This document shows positions 32,412-44,179 of a DNA stretch of 64,000 nt, one piece after another. The notes under the pieces are model-generated. The model was not told the origin of the DNA. It searched no databases and saw only the letters and a program-made list of their open reading frames with translations. Made by a program: the position numbers and the translations under genes. Numbering within the stretch: the stretch's first letter is position 1; every line of letters begins with the position of its first letter. This DNA is from Carya illinoinensis (taxonomy: Eukaryota > Streptophyta > Magnoliopsida > Fagales > Juglandaceae), in assembly GCF_018687715.1 (NCBI RefSeq), contig NC_056757.1:10786501-10850500 (forward strand), read 5' to 3'.

Positions 32412-33755
32412 TGTTGAACCTAAGATTTCAAGTTTTGTGTAATTATATATTTACACATGGATTTTGATGATAACAAATGAATTCAAAGAATAAAGAAATC
32501 TCAAACTCAAGTTGTCTACACAATGGAGTCAAGTACATCAAGGAAACAAGCATGAGCAAGAAGGGAACAAGTTCACATTAAAATTATAAAGTAATGTTGT
32601 AAATATCTTCAAAATTCGAAATTAGGATTAATGCTCAAAATTAATATTTTATCATAAAACATTAAAATACATTTTCCACATGTGCATGAATATTTTTGAA
32701 AATTAAATTTGAAAATTTTGAAAGATGATTGATTGTCATCTTTTGCATGTACATGCCTTGATTAAAAGGTTGAACTTTGAAAATATTAAAGATAATTGAT
32801 TGTCATCTTTCACATGTGCATGTTTTATTTGAATATTTTCAAAAGTGATTCATACTTTTTTAGACTTATACAAAAGGTAGATGATTTTGTTTGAAAAATT
32901 TGAAAGTAAAGTGTGCTCATTTTGTCATATACAAAAAGTAAAAGATTAGGTTTGAATTTTTTGAAAATGAAAGTGTGCTCATTTTGTCATATGCCAAAAG
33001 TAAAATATTAGGTTTGATTTTTTTGAAAAAGTGAATGATGTTGTCTTTGACAATTGAAAAAGAAGAACCTTTTATTTAAATTGTTTGAAAAAGTGAATAA
33101 TGTTGTCTTTGACATGTAAATCTTTTTAAATTTGAATATGAAATCTCATATGCCTATAAATAGATCATTTGAGAGCTTCACATTTACAACATCCAGAGCA
33201 TACAACATTCATTCAAAGCTTTCATTCTCTCTTCTTTAAGCATTGAGCCTTAATCCTTATTCATTTTGAGAGATATAGTTTGTGCTGTATTATTTTTATT
33301 TAACTCATTGAGGAGTGTTTTCTGATAACCTACCCACTATCAGCTTTTGTATCAGAAAAAGGGTGTGTATAACCCTTTTACGTGTAGAAAGTATTCTATA
33401 CGGGGAATAGTTGAATCACCACTTGTAAGGTGATTGCAAGTGTAGAGGGTGTTCTACACGGATCCTTTGTAGCGGTGTTGTTCAAAGGTATAATAGGTTT
33501 CTATCTCCACCTAAAGGAGGTTGAATAGTGAATTTGGGAATCCTCAAGGGGTAGCTTGAGGCGAGGACGTAGGCAGTGGGGCCGAACCTCGTTAACATAC
33601 TGAGTTTGCTTCTCTCTTACCCTTACTCTTTATATTTATTGTTATTTCATATTTTGTTTATATTTTATATTATATATTTGATTTATAATTGTTATTTTTT
33701 TTAATATAATACAATTCAATTCACCCCCATTCTTGTGTTAGTCATCAGGGCAACA
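32412..33755 (+). repeat. 5' LTR of Sirevirus-like element
   Basis: 1344 bp, near-identical to 36772-38111. It contains a motif with several imperfect copies, 'aaagtgtgctcattttgtcat'. Confidence 0.95.
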
Positions 33756-33757
33756 AT

Positions 33758-33769
33758 TGGTATCAGAGC
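33758..33769 (+). other. Initiator-Met tRNA primer-binding site
   Basis: 'tggtatcagagc', two bases after the 5' LTR, the standard copia PBS. Confidence 0.9.
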
Positions 33770-33814
33770 TAAGAGCTCTATTATAAGATTAACTATCTTT
33801 TGAGTTAAGATCTT

Positions 33815-34490
33815 ATGGCTGACATTGCAGCTTCATTTGGTGAAGGTCAATCTAGCAGTCGGCCTCCACTCTTTTGTGGAGATAATTACTCATTCTGGAA
33901 AGTTAGAATGAGAATATTTCTTTAAGCTCAAGGTAGAGAAATCTGGAAATGTATTGTAAATGGATCTTATATTCCAACAAAAGTGGTTAATGGAGTAAAG
34001 GTCAAAAAGGAAGAAGAAGAGTTTGATCGTGAAGACGATAGATTTTATACTTTAAATTTAACTGCTATGAATTTATTATATAATACTCTTAATGGAAATG
34101 AGTTTAATAGAATAATGAATTGCTCTACGGCAAAGGAAATTTGGGATAACTTGGAAGTAACTTATGAAAGAACTTCGCAAGTCAAGGAATCAAAAATTTA
34201 TATTCTTACTCATAAATATGAAATGTTTAAGATGAATGATGATGAATCAATTTCTAGTATGCACACTCGTTTTACTAACATCATAAACAGCTTGACAGCT
34301 CTTGGCAAAGTTTATTCCAAGATGGAGATAGTAAGAAAAATTCTCAACTCTTTACCAAAACGTTGGGAATCAAAAGTTACAGCGATTCTTGAAGCTAGAG
34401 ACCTCAAGAAGCTCGAAGTCAATGAACTCATCGGGTCACTTATCACCTATGAGTACACATTAAAAAGAGGAGAAGAAGAAGGAAAGATGC
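33815..34490 (+). pseudogene. Gag of Sirevirus-like element (UBN2-type)
   Basis: ATG at 33815. Early residues include 'RPPLFCGDNYSFWKVRMRIF'. A TAA at 33923 interrupts the frame, which then stays open to about 34490 with 'NCSTAKEIWDNLEVTYE', 'SISSMHTRFTNIINSL' and 'RKILNSLPKRWESKVTAI', the UBN2/retrotransposon gag core. The sequence then passes by deletion straight into RT text near 34495, losing the zinc knuckle. One stop plus the deletion make it non-functional. Confidence 0.9.
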
Positions 34491-34494
34491 TTGT

Positions 34495-35730
34495 TATAAA
34501 GATTTCAAACTTTTTCAAATGGATGTTAAAAGTGCTTTCTTAAATGGTTTTATAAATGAAAATGTGTATGTTGAGCAACCTCCAAGTTTTGAAAATCATA
34601 TTTCCCCAAATCATGTTTTCAAACTCACAAAAGCACTATATGGACTTAAACAAGCTCCTAGAGCTTGGTACGAGAGACTCAGTGGTTTCTTGATTGAAAA
34701 AGGTTTTTCAAGAGGAAAAATCGACACAACTCTTTTCATTAAATATGAAAATGATGATATTCTTTTGATTCAGATTTATGTTGATGATATAATTTTCGGT
34801 GCTACTAATGAAAATATGTGTCAAGTTTTTGCTAAGACTATGCAGGAAGAATTTGAGATGAGCATGATAGGAGAACTTACATTCTTTCTCGGATTGCAAA
34901 TTAAGCAAGCAAAAAGTGGGACATTCATCAATCAATCAAAATATATTAAGGAATTACTGAAAAAGTTTGAGATGGAAAATGCTAAGGAAATTGGAACACC
35001 AATGAGCCAATCAACTAAACTTGATAAAGATGAATCTGGTAAGCCAGTTGACTCGAAGATATATCGAGGTATGATTGGTAGCTTATTATATTTAACAACT
35101 AGTAGACCAGATATTATGTTTAGTGTGTGCTTATGTGCACGCTTTCAATCATCTCCAAAAGAATCACATTTAATTGCAGTTAAGCGCATTCTTAGATATC
35201 TTAGTGGTACAATTAACTTAGGATTATGGTATCCTAAGCATACATCTTTCGATCTAATCAGCTACACAGATGCCGATTATGCTGGCTGTAAAATAGATCG
35301 AAAAAGCACTAATGGAGCATGTCATTTCTTAGATCATGCATTAGTTTCCTGGTTTAGTAAAAAATAAAATTCTGTTGCACTATCTACTGCTGAGGCAGAA
35401 TATGTTGCTGCAGGTAGTTGTTGTGCTCAAGTTCTCTACATGAAACAACAACTTGAAGATTTTAAACTCAAGTATAATCACATTCCAATCAAATGTGATA
35501 ATACAAATGCTATAAATCTTTCAAAGAACCCAATACAACATTTTAGAACTAAGCATATTGAAATAAGGTATCATTTTCTTCGAGATCATGTGCAGAAAGG
35601 CGATATAATATTAGAGTTCACAAACACACACGATCAATTAGCAGATATTTTCACAAAGCCTTTACCAGAAGATAGATTATGTATGATCAGAAGAGAAATA
35701 GGTATGATGCATGCTATGAATATCTCTTAA
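34495..35730 (+). pseudogene. Reverse transcriptase C-terminal half and RNase H, Sirevirus-like
   Basis: It begins at 'FKLFQMDVKSAFLNG' (RT palm), 'YGLKQAPRAWYERL' and the catalytic box YVDDIIF (about 34779-34799), then 'RGMIGSLLYLTTSRPDIMFS'. RNase H residues are seen in 'DADYAGCKIDRKSTNG' and 'AEAEYVAAGSCCAQ', ending 'QLADIFTKPLPEDRL'. It stays open from 34519 to a single TAA at 35365, where the usual Gln sits (SKK-stop-NSVAL), and then in the same frame to the natural stop at 35728. It lacks the RT fingers and all integrase. Confidence 0.93.
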
Positions 35731-35778
35731 AAGATAGACAAGAATCAATAAAAATAGAGATAGATTTTTTAAATACTT

Positions 35779-36216
35779 TTACATAAACTTGAGATTTTTA
35801 GCCTCATGTTTGAGACGCTCATTCTCTTCATACAATATCATGTCATTCTTATCCATGAGAACCGGCAAGCGGAATGAAGAATCTAATAAAGATTTCAACT
35901 GTTTATTCTTCTGGCGAATGATTCCTTCCCTTGTGTGAGACTCTTGAACAATTCGTTGAAGTACAACAATTTGTTCTTTGAGCTTTTCAATTTCATGATT
36001 TTTGACTTGTAGCCGCTGAGAAAAAGCAACAATAGAGGAAGAGTAGCGAGTCTCAAGACTCACCAAATCATAAATAGCATCAGAATCTGACTTATTAGTC
36101 AGATTATTATTTTCTTGCTGCAACATGGCACCAATGGCAGCTGCAGAAAGGACAGGAGATTCAGATGCAGAATGCCTCATGGATGGATCTAGAGAAATGT
36201 TAGAAGAATGAGCCAT
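35779..36216 (-). CDS. Antisense accessory ORF of Sirevirus-like element (coiled-coil protein, 145 aa)
   Basis: An intact ORF of 145 residues starting at ATG 36216 (a longer open frame upstream to 36450 is treated as leader). Residues 1-35 are Ser/Ala-rich. Then 'SDAIYDLVSLETRYSSSIVA', a charged helix (about 66-112) likely to form a coiled coil, 'SSFRLPVLMDKND' and 'ENERLKHEAKNLKFM'. It aligns end-to-end with the antisense ORF at 7673-8098. It lies 48 bp after the pol stop, tail-to-tail with pol. The start is preferred because both proteins then begin MAQ/MAH and both have a TATA-like box just over 100 bp upstream. No known domain is recognised. Confidence 0.7.
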   Translation of the reverse strand: MAHSSNISLDPSMRHSASESPVLSAAAIGAMLQQENNNLTNKSDSDAIYDLVSLETRYSSSIVAFSQRLQVKNHEIEKLKEQIVVLQRIVQESHTREGIIRQKNKQLKSLLDSSFRLPVLMDKNDMILYEENERLKHEAKNLKFM

Positions 36217-36320
36217 TGAGAAAAGAATAGAAGGCTTAAAACGAGAATGTTGAAAGAATACAGATGAGTTATAGAGATGAGATGAAAACTTGATGCGGAT
36301 TGGATGAACTTCAGGATTGA

Positions 36321-36327
36321 TTTTATA
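36321..36327 (-). promoter_or_regulatory. TATA-like box for the antisense ORF
   Basis: The minus strand 'ctatctctataaaatcaatcc' lies about 105 bp before the ATG at 36216, with a pyrimidine-rich leader between. It corresponds in position and sequence to the box at 8214-8220. Confidence 0.5.
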
Positions 36328-36450
36328 GAGATAGCATAAAGAATAAGACAAGCTATCATCCAAGTCAAAGAGCAATGTATTTTTTTTCCGATCGGTGAAA
36401 ATGACATTGTTTGGAAACTCGAAGCCTTCAATCTCGTTTGTCAACAACAT

Positions 36451-36771
36451 CAGACGATTTTTTCAAATCTCTAGCCGCATTTGTCGGGTCATGGACGGAT
36501 GAAATTTATTTATTTATCTACAGTGTCTACTAACGCACCGTTTTCTTCAGGTCCATTTACTTGTTGCGGATCCTTTTTAATGATGCCAAAAGGGGGAGAA
36601 GTGTTAGACTAGAACATTAACATTGTTTGAATTGCTAAACTTATTATATATACTTGGAATTATATTTATACTTTTGCTTGAAAAACTAACGCACATTCTC
36701 AGGGGGAGGTTAAGTATTAATACAGGTTTCAGGTTCTATCAAGTATTTGTCATCATAAAAAAGGGGGAGAT
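36451..36771 (+). other. Sirevirus-like 3' region with multiple polypurine tracts
   Basis: It contains 'atgatgccaaaagggggagaag' (36580s), 'tctcagggggaggtta' (36697-36712) and 'aaaaaagggggagatt' ending at the 3' LTR. Repeated PPT-like motifs here are characteristic of Sireviruses. An env-like ORF is not present. Confidence 0.75.
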
Positions 36772-38111
36772 TGTTGAACCTAAGATTTCAAGTTTTGTGT
36801 AATTATATATTTACACATGGATTTTGATGATAACAAATGAATTCAAAGAATAAAGAAGTCTCAAACTCAAGTTGTCTACACAATGGAGTCAAGCACATCA
36901 AGGAAACAAGCATGAGCAAGAAGGGAATAAGTTCACATTAAAATTATAGAGTAATGTTGTAAATCTCTTCAAAATTTGAAATTAGGATTAATGCTCAAAA
37001 TTAATATTTTATCATAAAACATTAAAATACATTTTCCACATGTGCATGAATATTTTTGAAAATTAAATTTGAAAATTTTGAAAGATGATTGATTGTCATC
37101 TTTTGCATGTGCATACCTTGATTAAAGGGTTGAATTTTGAAAATATTAAAGATGATTGATTGTCATCTTTCACATGTGCATGTTTTATTTGAATATTTTC
37201 AAAAGTGATTGATGCTTTTTTAGACTTATACAAAAGGTAGATGATTTTGTTTGAAAATTTTGAAAAGTAAAGTATGCTCATTTTGTCATATACAAAAAGT
37301 AAAAGATTAGGTTTGAATTTTTTGAAAAGGAAAGTGTGCTCATTTTGTCATATGCCAAAAGTAAAATATTAGGTTTGATTTTTTTGAAAAAGTGAATGAT
37401 GTTGTCTTTGACAATTGAAAAAGAAGAACCTTTTATTTGAATTTTTTGAAAAAGTGAATGATGTTGTCTTTGACATGTGAATCTTTTTAAATTTGAATAT
37501 GAAGTCTCATATGCTTATAAATAGATCATTTGAGAGATTCGCATTTACAACATCCAGAGCATACAACATTCATTCAAAGCTTTCATTCTCTCTTCTCTAA
37601 GCATTGAGCCTTAATCCTTATTCATTTTGAGAGATATAGTTTTGTGCTGTATTGTTCTTATTTCACTCATTGATGAGTGTTTTCTGATAACCTACTCACT
37701 ATCAGCTTTTGTATCAGAAAAAGGGTGTGTATAACCCTTGTACGTGTAGAAAGTATTCTATACTGGGAATAGTTGAATCACCACTTGTAAGGTGATTGCA
37801 AGTGTAGAGGGTGTTCTACACGGATCCTTTGTAGCGGTGTTGTTCAAAGGTGTAATAGGTTTCTATCTCCACCTGAAGGAGGTTAAATAGTGAATTTGAA
37901 AATCCTCAAGGGGTAGCTTAAGGCGAGGAGTAGGCAGTGGGGCCGAACCTCGTTAACATACTGAGTTTATTTCTCTCTTACCCTTACTCTTTATATTTAT
38001 TGTTATTTCATATTTTATTTATATTTTATATTATATATTTGATTTATAATTGTTATTTTTTTTAATACAACTCAATTCACTCCTCTTTTTGTGTTAGTCA
38101 TTTGGACAACA
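36772..38111 (+). repeat. 3' LTR of Sirevirus-like element
   Basis: 1340 bp, the partner of 32412-33755, followed by TSD CATTT. Confidence 0.95.
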
Positions 38112-38170
38112 CATTTTCTCCAGTCTAAAATCATGCTTATATTTACGAAAATTTTTAATAAAAAAAAACC

Positions 38171-38194
38171 GGGGGGGGGGGGGGGGGGGGGGGG
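38171..38194. repeat. Poly-G run (24 G)
   Basis: 24 consecutive G, preceded by an A8 run and CC. It is absent from copy A and its length is likely to be unreliable in an assembly. Confidence 0.9.
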
Positions 38195-41099
38195 TGGTTT
38201 GGTTGACAATGGAATTTGCAACCTTCTTGTTTTTATCAAAAGCACCTTATCAGACTGACAATTCACTCTCGAAAAATTACATTAAAAGTGGCCCAATCCT
38301 TTAGGCTAAATATATGAACAGTAGCGTTTGATTCTTATCTGGGCACAACCTTTCTATAAGAAGCCCAAAGAGACAATAAAAAAACAAAAATAAAATTATT
38401 ATGGAACATTAATGTTAGACGCCGGGCCTCGAGCCTTAATGAAAGAGAGACAGGCGGCTGGGCTTGGTCCAATTGATCACATCACTCCAAGTTTAGGCTC
38501 CCATGTTGCAGGTCATAAACCTTGTATCATAGTGCATGTGATATTATATATATATATATATACACACACACACGGTTTGAGCACTTGCTTAATTAAGTGA
38601 GATAAGATTTTTAATAAAAGTAATATAATTTTTTACAAAAAATTAATTAATGCACTAAGTTAAATCACCTCTTTGTGAAATCTATGTTGCAATGTTCTCC
38701 AAATATAGCAAATGCTTATACATGATATGAATTTAATGCTTATGTATGATCCATAGAAAAGTAAAGAATATAAATGCAAAAAGTTCAAAATATGGTAAAT
38801 CAATACAAATTATGGACGGTGAAATCAAATTATCTCCCACCATTTTCTGTTATTTCTTAACAAATATATAAAAGAGATATATCTACTGACTTTAAAATCA
38901 AAAGTACATCAATTTCTCTTAGTGATTACGTTTGCAACTTAAGACTTAGAAAGTCAACATCTATAAATAAAAAGTGTTGTGAGAGACATATAATATATAT
39001 GTTACTATAAATAAATTGTATTCAAAGTTGTACCCATCATGAAATTAAATAATACTATAGAAATTAGACAGATTGTGAGAATTAGTTATGGATTTAAACT
39101 TAATTAAAATGATAGTAAATTATAAACGAAAATGTAATTTTGATTTGAGAAAATAGAAAAACAAATATACGTATATGACTGGTAATAATAAATATATATC
39201 TAAGGAATAAAAATCATAGATAATCAAATCCATAAACAAAATAATACACAAATACACATCTTAGATAATCTACTAATATTAAATAAATACCAACTATACA
39301 AAATACTTGTATTAGGATACTACTAGCTAAATCTTCTAATGACTGACATTCTATTTTTAGGATTTTCTGCATTATGTATTCAACATGCACTTTGATTAAT
39401 TTTGAAAGAAAAGACTGCACATAATACACTTACAATCTACCTACATAGCAAATGTCTTCATCTAAAAATTATAATTTTGAAAGAGTAGTAACATTTTTAA
39501 TTAAAGAAAATAGTGATTAGAAATAAAGATTTGTTTGTCCACAAAGCATGCAAACTCGAGATACAAGAGAACGTATTCATGAGATCCCTAGAGAATTTTT
39601 TATTATTTTTTATTACTCATTGGCCATCAAACATAAAAACCTTTGATTGAAGAGATATTTTTTCTCAACTTTAACCATGTGCATGCATCATTCTTTCTCT
39701 TCTTTCAATGCAACAAACAACCTTAATCTATTGCAAATAAAATAATTAAGGCCAATATTAGCTAGCAAATTAGCGAATAAATAAGAAAAATTATACTAGC
39801 AATTAGATAGCCACTTATTATAATAAAATAGAAAATAGATATCTTACTTATAGAATACTTTAATGAGGGTTTTATGTTCACCTGACAGAATTAATGTTCC
39901 CCTAACTTTGATATAATATTTTCCTTCGGAATGGTTAGAATGGTATTTGTTTATTATCAATAATAAAGGGTGATCCAAGAGACCCTAAACATTATTCTCA
40001 AAGCCTTTCTCTTTGGTTAAACCAAAACATGCTTCGACTCAAAATATGAAGACGGTGCTGGGGACAAAGAAACATAAATTTTGAGCTGAAGATATCCAAC
40101 AAGAGGTTGACGTGGTGGAAAGCTATTGGCTGGTGAGAAGCTGGGGTTTACGTGGCACGAATATCCCATCTAAATTAAGATGGACTCATAATATAAATGT
40201 AATTGAAATTTCTGAATAATTTAAATTTTACAACTTGAAACTATAATATTAAATACAACTGTATAATATGTACATAGAACTACCTTTAATCTTCTTTCTT
40301 TTTCCCTTCCCTTCCCTTCACCATCTACAGTGAAATGGAAAATTCCTAACTAACTCCACGCTTTTTGTTATATCATTTCTTGGCCATGCCTTGGAATCAT
40401 CCAATGCATGAAGACGTACACGTGGCAATTCAATAAGATTGCATATCATGTTAGGTCTCTTTTTCTTTCTTTGTTACAATTTCATCTCAATATTAAAAGA
40501 TTACTGCTATTTTAAGATTTATATAGTATTTATTATTTATATTACATAATTTAATTTAAAAGATAAATTTTTAAATTTAAGTCTTATAAATTAAATTTTA
40601 TTATTTAAATATGTGATCCGTACAGTAATTTAATAATATAATAACTCTTTATTATTTTTAATACTTTTTAGTGAAAGTGAAGCACAACGTGCCACTTAAA
40701 AAAAATTATTTTTTTGTTGTTTTTTAATGTCGATATAGCAGTCAAGAGAGAGAATTTATGTGGAAAGAAGTGCACAACTATTTCAAGCACAAAGTTACAT
40801 GCACACCATGTGATCATATCATTTATGCCAGATGTCTCGAGCTCATTGGAGTTTGGGGGAGCTAAAAGGATTAACACAAATCTAGTTGAAAGCGCTCAAA
40901 ATCTCAATAGTGATCTATATGTAATTATATCCGCCACGTGGCAAAGATGCCTAATGACTTCGCGCATACTGATCACGCAATTACGTAGTGCGTACAAACT
41001 TTCCGCGCGTTTTAGACCACATATAAAACCAACCTTACGTGTACGTAAGAAATGCACGAAGTTTACAATTTCCTCTTCCTAGTCTTTGATTATGCTTTA
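38195..41099. other. Intergenic, AT-rich
   Basis: 38210-39063 is the end of duplication copy B. From 39064 the sequence is unique in the window. No supported gene. The 122-codon open frame at 40714-41082 resembles nothing I know. Promoter-like words at 40934-41028 are listed separately. Confidence 0.55.
40934..41028 (+). promoter_or_regulatory. Orphan promoter-like segment (G-box/ABRE and TATA)
   Basis: 'ccgccacgtggcaaag' (G-box core 40934-40942) is followed 80 bp later by 'acatataaaacc' (TATA about 41021-41028). LINE-derived sequence begins about 70 bp downstream, so no matching gene is visible. It may be a truncated promoter. Confidence 0.3.
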
Positions 41100-42725
41100 T
41101 TTTTTCTGAAATGAATAGAACTTTTATTCTAGATTTTCCAAGTTACAAGTGACAATTAGAATTCAATATATATCTTGAAGCGTCATAGGGTAATCTTCTA
41201 TCCAGATTCTTTCCTCAGCCTCCCTAATCGTCATCTTTGTCAACTTGTGAGCTACCCTAAGGGTAATGAGTCTGCAATTAGTCCCAAATGTCCAAGAATT
41301 TGTCTGAATAATTTGATTTCTTTTGAATATTGCTTTTTCCCTTGACCAAACTTCATTTGTAGAAAGACAGTTCTAAAGGATATGACATACTGATTCAGTG
41401 ATTCTTCATCTTGTTGACATATAGGACGTAAGGAATCCTATGTTATTTTCCTTTTATGCAAGTTCTTTTTTGTAAATAAAAGCTCGTGGCATGCTTTCCA
41501 TAAAAAATTCTTTACTACTGTTGGAACAATGAACTTCCAAACTGCTTTTCAAGGTCCTTCCTTATTGTTGCTCGAGCACTCTCCATCCTTCCTTTTTGCT
41601 CGATCCGTTTGTGTAATACTAACTTGTGGAGTTTAGTATTTTGCTCAGACTTAGCGCGCGGCAGCCCACATATCATTTATGCTTCCTGTTTAGTGAAGAC
41701 TTCATGAATGAGAGAGGTATTCCACCATACCGTATCTCTCAACTTTGGCTTCTTCATGTAGGACTTTCACTAGTGATTACACCTTGAGTGAATTAGGTTA
41801 GGGTAATCATTAATGTTTCCAGATTTTGATGCTATTACCATCCCACTCCTTATAAAACCCTCTTGGAGTAGACCAATAGCAAATGGATACTTTTTCAAGA
41901 CATGGAAGGTCTTGTAATATTTTTCCTTGAACACTATAGCTGTAATGACTGAGGGGATTATAAGAATCTCTAGGCTTGCTTTGCTAGCAAGGTCATATGG
42001 AAGCATTCTAGATCTCGAAACCCCTCCTTGTCCTTTTAACAATCCCATCTTGCTCCAACTCATCCATATTGTTATAGTGCCTCCCTTGTCATATTGATCC
42101 CACCAAAATTTTTCTATTATTGAATTTTTCTCCTTACACAAGGTTTTTGTGAGTTCAAAATTAAACACTCAATTTTTGTGGTGATAGCCTGTATCATTGC
42201 TTTTAGTAGGACTAAAAGGACTTCTTTGCCAGCTTGAAATAGGAAGTTATATCTCCAATTATTCATCATTTGCCATATCCTCTCTTTGATGTTCTTAAAA
42301 CAGCTATACTTTGATTTTCCTACCGGAGCGGGCAACCCCAGATATCATTCATAGCTATTGCGAGTTTGCACTCCTGCCTCATCCAATGTCTTCTCTCTAT
42401 TGTTTTTATTTGTACTAGAGCTAAAGAAGACTAATATTTTTTGTCTATTGGTGCACTGGCCAGAAGTTTTTTCATTTATTATGAGCAACTTTTGTATCTT
42501 TCTCCATCCCTTAATGTTTGCCTTGCAAAACAAAAGACTATCATCTTAAAAAATAAGTGATTAATCCTCAAGGATCCCTAAGCAACCTTCAACCCCTTTA
42601 TCTCATTTCTTTCTTCACCTTGAGATTGAATTGCACTCAGACATTCTTCACATAGAAGAAAATGCATGGAGAAATTGCCCCCCTTGTCAAATCCTCCTTG
42701 TAGGGTGGATCTCCCCGTGTAACAC
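41100..42725 (-). mobile_element. LINE (plant L1-type) fragment, RT C-terminus
   Basis: Minus-strand reading from 42725 gives 'HFLLCEECLSAIQSQGEERN' and 'GLKVA' (RT after the GDPLSP region), 'FCKANIKGWRKIQKLL', 'PAPVGKSKYSCFKNIKERIW' and 'FLFQAGKEVLL'. It then reads 'EKFWWDQYDKGG' and runs into the segment before the zf-RVT domain. Frames change several times with stops throughout. Endonuclease, catalytic RT box and poly-A tail are not seen, so this is a 5'- and probably 3'-truncated relic. Confidence 0.8.
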
Positions 42726-43219
42726 CCTGTCCCTCCAGAGCTTTTAAAGCTAGAGGAACCAAATGCTATTAAATTTAAAACATTTACATTCTAGCACAAA
42801 GTATAAAAGATTTCATAATAGTATAGAAGAAATCATACTGTTTTATTAAAAATAAAAACCTCTCCAAATAACATTATTTGGTAGCACTTATTAAATGAAA
42901 ATAAAATCATGTTACGTGCTACAAATTTATTGAATCTGTAACATAAAATCAAATTTCTTTCTCGATGTAGGAATATCATAATCCTTCAATCCCTTTTGTT
43001 TCCTCTCCTTGATTGTCTATCCCCCCATTTTGGTTATTTGATTCCGATTCCAAATAATAATTTCTTATGATTAATATAGATTTATATATTAAGACTGGGC
43101 ATTTAACCCGAGAAAAAACTGGAACCGATTAAAATACCCAACTTGAATTTGATCGGTTTGTATCTGATCGGGTCTCCAACCCGTTACTAGTAATGGTTAT
43201 TGTTCTGGATATCAACCAA
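42726..43219. other. Intergenic, nothing recognised
   Basis: Begins 'gtaacaccctgtccctcc'. AT-rich; no ORF or repeat structure that I can support. Confidence 0.4.
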
Positions 43220-43950
43220 AGTTCGTTCCGTTTACTATTTTGGTTTGGAACAAAATATTTCAATATTGATACGTTTCAGTATACCGTTTCAGAATAGACG
43301 TTAAATAGATAAACTATATATAAAAAAACTATATTTTAAAATAAACTCAATAAAAATCTTAAAAATATTCATACAGAGAAACCCAATAACATTTCTTTAA
43401 TATAAATCTTAAAATATATATATAACACATATTAATTAATATATTTATTTTATTGTTAAAATCATAAATACACCGAGTTGACTTGATGCAGATGTTTTAT
43501 AAAATAGTATAAATTTAAATTTTTCTCAATTTAGAGTTGGCATCAGAATTTTAAAAATACTTATATATTATTATTATTATTAGACAAGACAAAATTGCAG
43601 TAAATGTCAGACATTGGTTAAAGTAAAAAGTGTTTTGGTTTGGCCGGAAGAGTCTCGCGCGGAAAGTGTAGATGAGAAGAGAGGATTTGATTAGGTAATA
43701 ACATTTCAGTTTAGTCCCTTATTCTTTAGCTTATTTACTAAAAAAGGAAAAAAAAAACATTATTTTAACGTTTGATTTAATTTCGGACCAAAATGACTAT
43801 TTCGGCCAAAATACTGAAATCTGATCAAAATTAATCAAAATTTTTTAAAACAGTCGAAATTTGCTCCGAAACAGAACAAGTGCCTACCCTTTACGGTTCT
43901 TATTATAGCATGAAAAATTCTGATCATTTCAATTGAAATGGAACCATTTT
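43220..43950. repeat. Dispersed repeat family, member 2
   Basis: Collinear with 12640-13230: 'tactattttggtttgg..aaatattt', an AT-rich centre, 'atttcggaccaaaatgactatttcggcc', then 'gaaatttgctccgaaac'. Element class unresolved. Confidence 0.5.
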
Positions 43951-44179
43951 TAAAACTTTGATATCGACCCATCCAACTATAAAAACATCCTTATTTTCAA
44001 TTCTCAAATCCTAGCCACCCAAGTCCCATGATTGGATGAGAAACCAGTCTCCATCTCCAAATCATTGATTCATTCTATTCACAATCGCAAAACAGTAGAG
44101 GCAAAATCATCAATCATTCCTCCCATAGTCATGACCTCAATCACTCCTTCGCACTTGACCCAGATGCCCCACCTAGAGT

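Larger units (their letters stand above)
32412..38111 (+). mobile_element. LTR retrotransposon, Ty1/copia Sirevirus-like, internally deleted
   Basis: LTRs at 32412-33755 (1344 bp) and 36772-38111 (1340 bp) begin TGTTGAACCTAAG and end CAACA. They are flanked by CATTT (32407-32411 and 38112-38116). The PBS 'tggtatcagagc' (33758) is the initiator-Met type. Several purine tracts 'aaaagggggag' lie before the 3' LTR, a Sirevirus hallmark. The interior is gag fused by a deletion to the second half of RT, so zinc knuckle, protease, integrase and the RT fingers are missing. An antisense coiled-coil ORF lies after pol. It is present only in duplication copy B. Confidence 0.95.
25778..39063. repeat. Segmental duplication, copy B
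   Basis: Second copy of 1-11590 in the same orientation. Anchors: 25778 = 1, 27601 = 609, 29484 = 2232, 30564 = 3048, 30720 = 9370, 31334 = 10270, 38210 = 10757 and 39050 = 11577. The empty sites for the copia element (around 30720) and the intact target in A for the 26383-27600 insertion show that both insertions postdate the duplication. The copy holds no intact host gene. Confidence 0.9.

Noticed and set aside
40714..41082. 122-codon + ORF
   Set aside because: No recognisable motif; it spans promoter-like words; upstream context AT-rich. Kept only as unannotated sequence.
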